From contig JAHBMJ010001051.1 of NCBI GenBank assembly GCA_018398765.1, forward strand, positions 33,203 through 97,202: a stretch of 64,000 bases of DNA. Direction: 5' to 3'. The DNA is from Chromera velia (taxonomy: Eukaryota > Sar > Chromeraceae). Under the pieces are notes generated by a model. It searched no databases. It was not told the origin of the DNA and saw only the letters and a list, made by a program, of their open reading frames with translations. Numbering within the stretch: the first letter of the stretch is position 1; each line of letters starts with the position of its first letter. The position numbers and the translations under genes were made by a program. Shown piece after piece: positions 57,001-64,000 of the stretch.

Positions 57001-60000
57001 GTGGTTTGAGCATCTTTCAAGATCGCGCGACGCGTTTTTTTTTTTCTGTCTTCTTTCCCGAGTTTGTTCATCCACCGTGACTGTTTAGTCTGGAATTAAG
57101 ACACCGTTGTACCAATACTTAGTCCTGTGAACTGTCTGTACCTGTAAAGTTGCGGAGAGGAGGGGACGGAAAAGTGACAATCCCGCTGTAACTTAGAACA
57201 AAGTCACGAAAGTTCGTGGCCGAGGAGACCAAGGAAAGGAGGAGGGACGGGGCTTCGCCTTCCGGCGATCTACCTCCCTGCCCCCCTTCCGATTTTCTTG
57301 CTGCTGCATGCCTGACCGAGTTTCCTTCTTGATCCTCCGCCAATCGACCCACGAGTCGGCTGGATGAGCGCAAAAGAAATAGAACGAAAGAAAAAGAGGA
57401 TTTGGAGAAAGAAAAGGGGGTGGCGGAGGCTGCCAGCCAGTTGTCGGAATCTCCGCTCTAAGAAGAAAAGAAAAAAAAAATCAACGCCAGCAGCAGGGTA
57501 TCGAGAAGAAAAGCCGTGATGGGAAAAACGGGCAGACAGACAGAGATTTTGAACCTTCGATGAACATAGAAGAAAATACCCGAGGGGCTCGCGTCTCTAT
57601 TTCTTTGCATCCCATCACGCCTAGCTCACAAATCAAGTTCTGCCTTCATGGTTTCTGCCTTCCTTCCTGATCCTCGTAATTCCTTCCTATTACCATGCCA
57701 CTGACATCAGCAGTTCCCTTCCACTACGTCTGACTACTGAATGGTCGGTTCACCAAACGACCTATCTGCACACTACTGACGTTGAATTGCTCCCCTCCCC
57801 CCCCCCCGATCGAGCGACCTTCACAGCTCGGTCATACAGGCCGCGATCGAGTCTTAGATGGGCTTTTCTTCGTTCTTCAGTACCGCCACAGACACATGCA
57901 GCGGTGGCGAAAGCATCCATCTTTCACAGTAAGCGAAGAAAGAACTACGACGAGGCATGCTCTCTCTCTCTAAGTCTGCGTGTGGTAACACCGCACACAC
58001 ATGAGAATGCGCACGAGTTAAGCAACAAAGGCAGACAAAGAAACAAAGAACGAAAGAAAGAAAGCAAGCAAGCAAGGAAGGAAGGAAGGAAGGAAGAAAG
58101 GAAGGAAGAAAGAAAAAAAGGAACGAAGGAAGAAAGAAAGAAAGAAAGAAAGAAAGGAAGGAAGGAAGAAAGGAAGAAAGAAAGAAAAAAAGGAAGGGAT
58201 CGGTCAAACACAACCAAACGAACAAACAAGGAGTCAGGAGAGAAACTGTCAGTCACGACGAATACCGGCAGATGCCCCGGATCACTCACTCACTCACTCA
58301 CACACGGACACGCACATACATGTACAAACGACTACGCTAAATCGTTTCTTTGCCCGTTCGCTTGCAACGCTTAATTGCAAAAAAAGGACTCATGCACTCC
58401 CAGGAGGACCGATTGTCCCCCCCTCTATCTCCGAGCTGATTTATTGGAACGAAGCCATACAAACCATAAGCAAATAAGAAGAAACCGACCACCCTTTATG
58501 CCAGCTACCGTTCCATTTCTTGACGTCTACTTTCCCTATCTAGTCCCGCAACGTTCCGCGTCTCATTTGTCCCCAGCCGCCTTGATGCCTTCCTTTTCCA
58601 TGCAAACTCACCCCCCCTTCTTCCCCTCTCTCTTACACACACCTCAAACGAAGAGACGAAGAGAAAAAATGCGCTGCGCAGGGAAGCTGACTAAGAAAGA
58701 TGGGGGATGGAGAAGGACTTACTTATCGGCATGCACGGGGAACGGGGGTATGCACTCTTCCTCCCTACCTTTGCTTCTCTCTCCCTCTCTGCTTGCTGAA
58801 TTCAATTAATTCTCTCGGCCTCTTTCCGTGAAAGAGAGAGAGAGAGAACGGTCGGGGGATCTGTCGGCGGACCAACTACCCGTGACGACGTGACGCGCTC
58901 CCTCCCTCACTTTGGATACAGACCTTGGAGAAGAAACCTCTTCGTTCGTGTAGTTTAGGCATGGAAGGAAGGTGCTTCGAGACGCTCCCCCCTCTTGCTT
59001 TGCTCCATCCGGCTGGTTCTTTTTGTGTGGGAATAAAAGGAAGGAAAGAAAGAAATACTGGAACCAGAACACAGACAGAGTCCCAACTACAAGAAAAGAT
59101 TAATAAAAAAGAGAAGGCCAAAAGACTCGCGAACAGTCGAAAAGTGACCTCTCCTCATTTTGTCATTCTTTTCACTTATATCAAAGATGCCAACAGATAT
59201 AGCGACAGACAGACAGACAAGACAGACACGTTCAAATCGATCGGAACACAGTGAAAGAAAATGCCCGATGGCAGCGAGCACCCTGCAGGATCCCTTCATG
59301 AAAAGACAGAGGGAGGCACTACTGTCTTTCGCACATCTGTATCTGTCTGTCACTCACACCAACATAGATGGATGTTTTCCTTCCTTCCCTTCCTTCCTTC
59401 CTTCCTTGCTTCCTTCCTTCATTCCTTGCTTCCTTCCTTCCTTCTTCATGACTTGAGTTGACATTCTCCAGAACGCGAAAACTAGAAAAGAAACAAAAAA
59501 TCGGAACAAAACTGTTCTGAGAAACGACACACAGAAAAAGGTGGGGGGGGGAAGGGAGAACAAGGATGGAAGGCCATTCATTCATCACTATAGGAATAAA
59601 AATGAAGGAACGACATGCAGATGAATGGACAACAGGCAGGTGGAGAAATGAAGGAAGGGCTAAATGGAGACAAAGAGATAACAGAAGAAACGGTCCACAA
59701 AGATATGAGACGAATGAATGAATGAATCAATGAAGCAACGCATGGACGAACGACGCAACTCACTTAGAGGGCCTTCGACAGGTTGACGAAACCCGGATTC
59801 ATACTTCTCGGTTGCCTTTTCTTCCCCTTCGCAGCGCGATGTATGATGGCTTGCTTATCCCGCTACCTCTTTTCTCTTCCTACCGCGATGCCCCCAGCCT
59901 TACCAGACTGCTGAAGGGATGTAATTGCCATCAGTTTTTCTTTCACTTGGGGATGGACGTCAATTTGTCAGACGCTGTGGCAGACAAGCAGGAAGGCAGG

Positions 60001-63000
60001 CTGACTCTCTCTCTCTCTCTTTCCTGACGAGGAGCAACGCTGAAGAAGCCAGCAAGGTCATTGGATTGATTGTGGAAGCCCGTCTGGAGCTTTCTGTCTC
60101 TCTGTCTTCTTTCTTCTCGCTCCTCTTTCCCCTTTTCTTTTTTCTTCCTGAGAAAGACTCCATGATGCAGGGGGGTGAAGGCATTTCTGTCTGATGTTCC
60201 GTCCATTCGTGCAAGAGTGTACGTCTAGTTCCCCGTCCCGCCCCTCTTCCCCCATCCATCCATTCTTTCTTTCTTTCTTTCTTTCTTTCATTTCCCTTCC
60301 TGTCGGTTCCCCCCCTAGGGTCGGCAGAAGAAGAAAAACGAAGAAGAAAGCAGGATCTCTTTCTCCACCAACTTCCTTCCATCCAGCCCCATAACTAGGC
60401 TGCACACACGCATGATTGCCATGAGTTGCAGGCACACGCAAGCGTGCGAGAGGAGAGAAATCTTTCGGTCCATCCATTCCCAGCCCCCCTTGCTGGCGTA
60501 CACCCCCGCGGAAGCAATGGGTCAATACAGACAGATGGACAGAAACGACCCACAATGAATTCGGGAGAGGAGAGGTGATGACTGATCGATCTCCATCCAA
60601 CGTTATATTGTGTTTTGTTGCCTTTTGCAGTTTCATTCTGCCTTGCCGCTTGTCTCACGAGATGCACTCTCGAGCGGAGGCCGTTCTGGTGTTTTATTGC
60701 AAACCCCTAGCTACGTTCATTGACACCTCGATCGCAGCGAATTTTCCAGCAGCTTTTCTTCTGTCCTTTATACCTGCCTGCTGCGTGTCGGAGTCGGAGC
60801 ACGCATCTTTTCGTTCCCTGCTCGGTCTCCTGCGCTTCGCTTTCCTCTCTTGTATCTGACGGAAGGAACGAAGTACACAGACAGAGACAGCCATGCATAA
60901 AGCAGCTGTGTCGGGTCCTCTTCTATTCCATCGCACGACTGGCACCGCCACCAGATCGTTCCGTCGTTTCCATTCTCACTCCATTTCCTTCCAGAAACAA
61001 GCAACTTCCAAGCAGATAGATACGACTGAAAGACAGGCAGACAGACAGGAGAGCGGATCATGCAGGCAGGCAAAATGAAAAAGAATTAAAAAACCTGGAG
61101 AAAAACAGGAAAGAAAGTCCAGGCAGGCAGGCAAAGTGCAAAATCGAATACAACAAAGGCGGGCGGGTCGCGCTGGTGAACGAATCAAAAAAGAAGTAAG
61201 ACATAGAGGAGTAAAGAATGAAGTAAAGAGGAAGAACGGAAGGGGACATCCCGCCTTGAAGTCGGTCGGTCGGTAGGCCAGGTTCGCACTCGGTTTCATC
61301 AGCACAACGACGTACCGGTGGACCTTTGATCGACCGTTCGATCGGTCAGACGGATGGATGCTAGGAGGAAGAGATGGAGGGAAGATTCGATCAAGACAGC
61401 AACTTGCAAGGGGGAGAGCCAGGAGAGGGGAGGGCGCGCTTCTTTTTTGCTTTTCTCGTGGCCGATGCGTTGTCAAATTTCTTCTCTTTGCATTCACTCT
61501 CCATCCCACCACCTCTCTCTCTCAAAATCCCACCCTTCCTTGATCCCCAACGTTTCACTTCTCCTCTACCCTCCGCTCTTCTTGATTTGCTTGATTTGCC
61601 ACTTCCCTGTTTTCTTTCTAATTCACTTTTTACTTCTGTTTGCCATCAGAAAGGACCAATAGCGAACACAATTATGAATTCATGCAACGATGAAAGACAG
61701 AGTGCATGCATGCACGACGTAAGGAAGGGAGGGCATCAATCGAACGGATCTTATGAACGTGCAATTCATTGACTTTTAAGAAAAGGATCATTCCGAAAGA
61801 AGAAAAAAGAACCACTTAGTTTGCCAATCAATGGAAGGAGAAGAGTGAGGGAAGGAGCGGAGTAAGGAAAGAAGAGGGGGAGGAAGGAAGGCAGCAACTG
61901 AGGAAAGAGAGACGGGCTCATTGACCTCGCCTCTACGCCCACAAGCTTCCTGCTCAGACGACCACTTGGATCGAGAGAAAGGTAAGCCAAACAATCGACC
62001 ATGGGTGGACTCCGGGAAACCGAAATGACCAGAAAAATCCTCTTCGGTCTTCTTTCCCCACCTCCATTCTCTGTCTCTCTTTCCCTTGTGATACCTTTAG
62101 ACGAGCGGAATTCATCGGTCCATTCACACACATACAGACAACGCAGACGCTCAAAAGCTGAGGGGAGAGAGAGAGGATCTGCTGTTTCTCTCTCTCTGTT
62201 TTCGGGGTTCGATCGAATCAAATTACACTGACTGACGATGTAGTCTTGCTTCACTCACGCGGGGCGCAAAGTTTCGCCCCTCTAATCCTCGCTCAGCTGA
62301 GTGCATCTTGGTGTTGAAACGCATACCATACCACGACTTGACATGCATAAGAGAGGGGGTGGGTGGGGCACAACATTTTCCCTTTGTTTGTAAAGGGGTG
62401 CTGGGAATGAATGGGTCCAGGCAGAGAGGGGTCAACAGTCGAACTGTCGCACGCGGCCGTCAATAGTGACCCATGATGCCCTTGGTGGATGCGGTCTGAA
62501 ATGACAATCTGCCCTTGCAAGCACATCCATCAGCTGATTCTAGTAGATGCCTGCTTGCCTGCCTGCCTGCTTGCCTGAGCCCCACTCTCCCTCCCAGTCA
62601 CATCATGAATACCGAACGACGACAACATGCATAGGCGACCGACGACTCGCGTGTGTCAACCGTACACGCACGGAGTCAACCCCCCCCTCTACATCGGCAG
62701 CAGCTCTCTCTGTATCAATACGAGGAGACACATTTGCATGAATGAAGGAGCACGCACAGTCGTCTCCCCAAACGGCGTGCGCAAAAGTTGGCGGACAATG
62801 AAGGTAGTTATGCACTTGATTGACGAAGAAGCCGATGAGCCCACCCCGTTCCAAAGAGCTGATATTTCTTTTTTTCAGCTCTCCCTCGAGCACTTCATCG
62901 GCTTTTTACTTGGCAATTGCGAGCAACAGTTAGTAACTACCTGCATGAATCCACCTGACTGTGAGAGGAAGCACGTTCATTCATTAATTTATTCATTCAT

Positions 63001-64000
63001 TCATTTTTGCATGCATCTGCACGCATGAGTGAGGGAGGGAGGGTGTCTGAGTCTGAGTCTGACTTCCTGCCGTAAAGGAAGGATGGATGAAACGACGTGG
63101 AGGAAAGCAAGCCAGCCTACGCCCTGACGGCAAGGCAAGGCACGGCAGGGTCCAGCATCCGCGTCTCGTCTCAAAGGCAGGGAAGGAGGAGAAGGGGAGA
63201 GAAAAAGACGATTTCCTTTGGAAAAACAGACAAATCGACAACTAGACCGGAAGAGGAGCAAGACAAATTAAAGGACAGAGAGAGTCTCTACACATCATAG
63301 ACGTCTTGTTGTCTGAATGAAAAGAAAGAAAGAAAGAAAGAAAGAAAGAAACACAAACAAAACAGATCCATCGACAAAACAAAGAGATAGAGAGAAAGAT
63401 ACGAAAAGGCGGTAGAGAGAGGCACACGAATCGAAATGGAACATGCAAAGGCACCGGTAAATGCACTTCGCTATTTTTTTCTCCGCTCTAGCGACAGGCA
63501 CAGCAGACTGACTCTCTCTCTGTCTTCTGGAAGAATGATCTGATAATGAAAGCTCCGATCTGAGGAGGCGGGTCCAAAAAATGAGCGGGACACAGGTCTG
63601 ACGCCAACAGAAGAGAAAAGTCAGGCACAACCCAGACTTTTCCATCTGTTTCTCTCTCCATCTCCCTGGATGTCTGAATGTCAGTGGATGACTTTCTTTC
63701 CAGCAGCATCCATCTGTCTGAGTGAGTCAGGCAGGTCGAAGAACGAATGCTCTTCGATCGAAGGAAGTATCGAAAACGATGCTCGATCAACAGAAGTAAT
63801 TTTGTGTTGCACTGTTCTTCCGTTACCTGCGCGCTTTGGCATTTCTGTCTCTTTTTTTTCTCTCTCACTCGTCAAGATGATTTCGAAAATCTGTCCTCAT
63901 GCAAGTGCTTGCTTGACTTCTGATGCCACTCTTCTCTGTCTGTTCAACTCGGACGCCTCATCTCACGTATGGACAGATGGAATGAAGGAAGGAATGGCTG
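57001..64000. other. Seven kilobases with no supportable gene
   Basis: GC-richer than the preceding 2 kb and dominated by purine- or pyrimidine-rich low-complexity sequence: GGAA/GAAA at about 58055-58200, CACT near 58280-58303, TTCC at about 59382-59444, (TTTC)n at about 60264-60290, CAGA and CAGG words, GAAA at about 63320-63352. Open frames are short and composition-driven. The composition matches introns and flanks of genes elsewhere in the window, so this could be a long intron or flank of a gene beyond the right edge. Confidence 0.55.
58055..58200. repeat. GGAA/GAAA tetranucleotide array
   Basis: Degenerate GAAA, GCAA, GGAA and GAAAA repeats of about 145 bp. Gives a Lys/Glu/Arg-rich open frame on the plus strand and Phe/Ser/Leu-rich on the minus strand; neither is a gene. 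Confidence 0.9.

Noticed and set aside
57787-58374. 195-residue Lys/Glu-rich frame
   Set aside because: Composition is dictated by the GGAA/GAAA array; the flanks lack protein character.
1-64000. Dinoflagellate origin
   Set aside because: Introns use canonical GT-AG sites, and the genes are single copies without tandem arrays; neither suits typical dinoflagellate loci.

Overview
The window is nuclear DNA of a eukaryote. Genes are split by many GT-AG introns (often GTCAGT or GTGAGT donors), proteins are uL6, UTP20, MOZART1 and cytochrome c, and there are LTR retrotransposons and abundant microsatellites. The uL6 and cytochrome c sequences resemble alveolate forms, and a 2-methylisocitrate lyase fits the 2-methylcitrate cycle known in apicomplexans and their photosynthetic relatives. 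Canonical introns and the lack of spliced-leader logic argue against a dinoflagellate. My best guess is a chromerid such as Chromera velia; this is inference, not shown by any marker in the window.

Layout. 1-1289: pyrimidine-rich simple sequence. 1290-3462 (+): Pro/Gln/Tyr-rich two-helix membrane protein, model incomplete. 5359-7287 (-): mitochondrial cytochrome c, three exons. 7985-10090: large TGAA/TGGA satellite with three copies of a complex module. 11027-14070 (+): 2-methylisocitrate lyase-like enzyme, seven exons. 14071-16572: AT-rich DNA with a terminal-inverted-repeat element. 16573-19834: LTR element with 455-bp LTRs and no recognisable coding. 20049-25944: decayed Ty1/copia element on the minus strand, bordered by 197-bp direct repeats and, at its 5' side, a 113-bp inverted repeat. 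26871-29082 (-): CTP-dependent lipid kinase (Dgk1/dolichol/phytol kinase superfamily). 30286-30534 (+): MOZART1. 31451-52244 (-): giant UTP20 gene, 22 exons, all phases consistent, 4,552 codons before the stop. 52638-54690 (+): ribosomal protein uL6 (RPL9), four exons. 54691-64000: no gene I can support; AT-rich then purine/pyrimidine simple sequence.

Functionally the clearest connection is the head-to-head pair UTP20 / RPL9, a small-subunit processome scaffold and a large-subunit ribosomal protein starting 393 bp apart, which would allow shared control of ribosome production. Cytochrome c and the methylisocitrate lyase are both linked to mitochondrial metabolism. Coordinates of exons come from hand reading of frames, splice signals and phase; none was tested against transcripts. 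No CRISPR array, bacterial operon or rRNA is present. One ambiguous base (N) lies in a poly-C run at about 40940.
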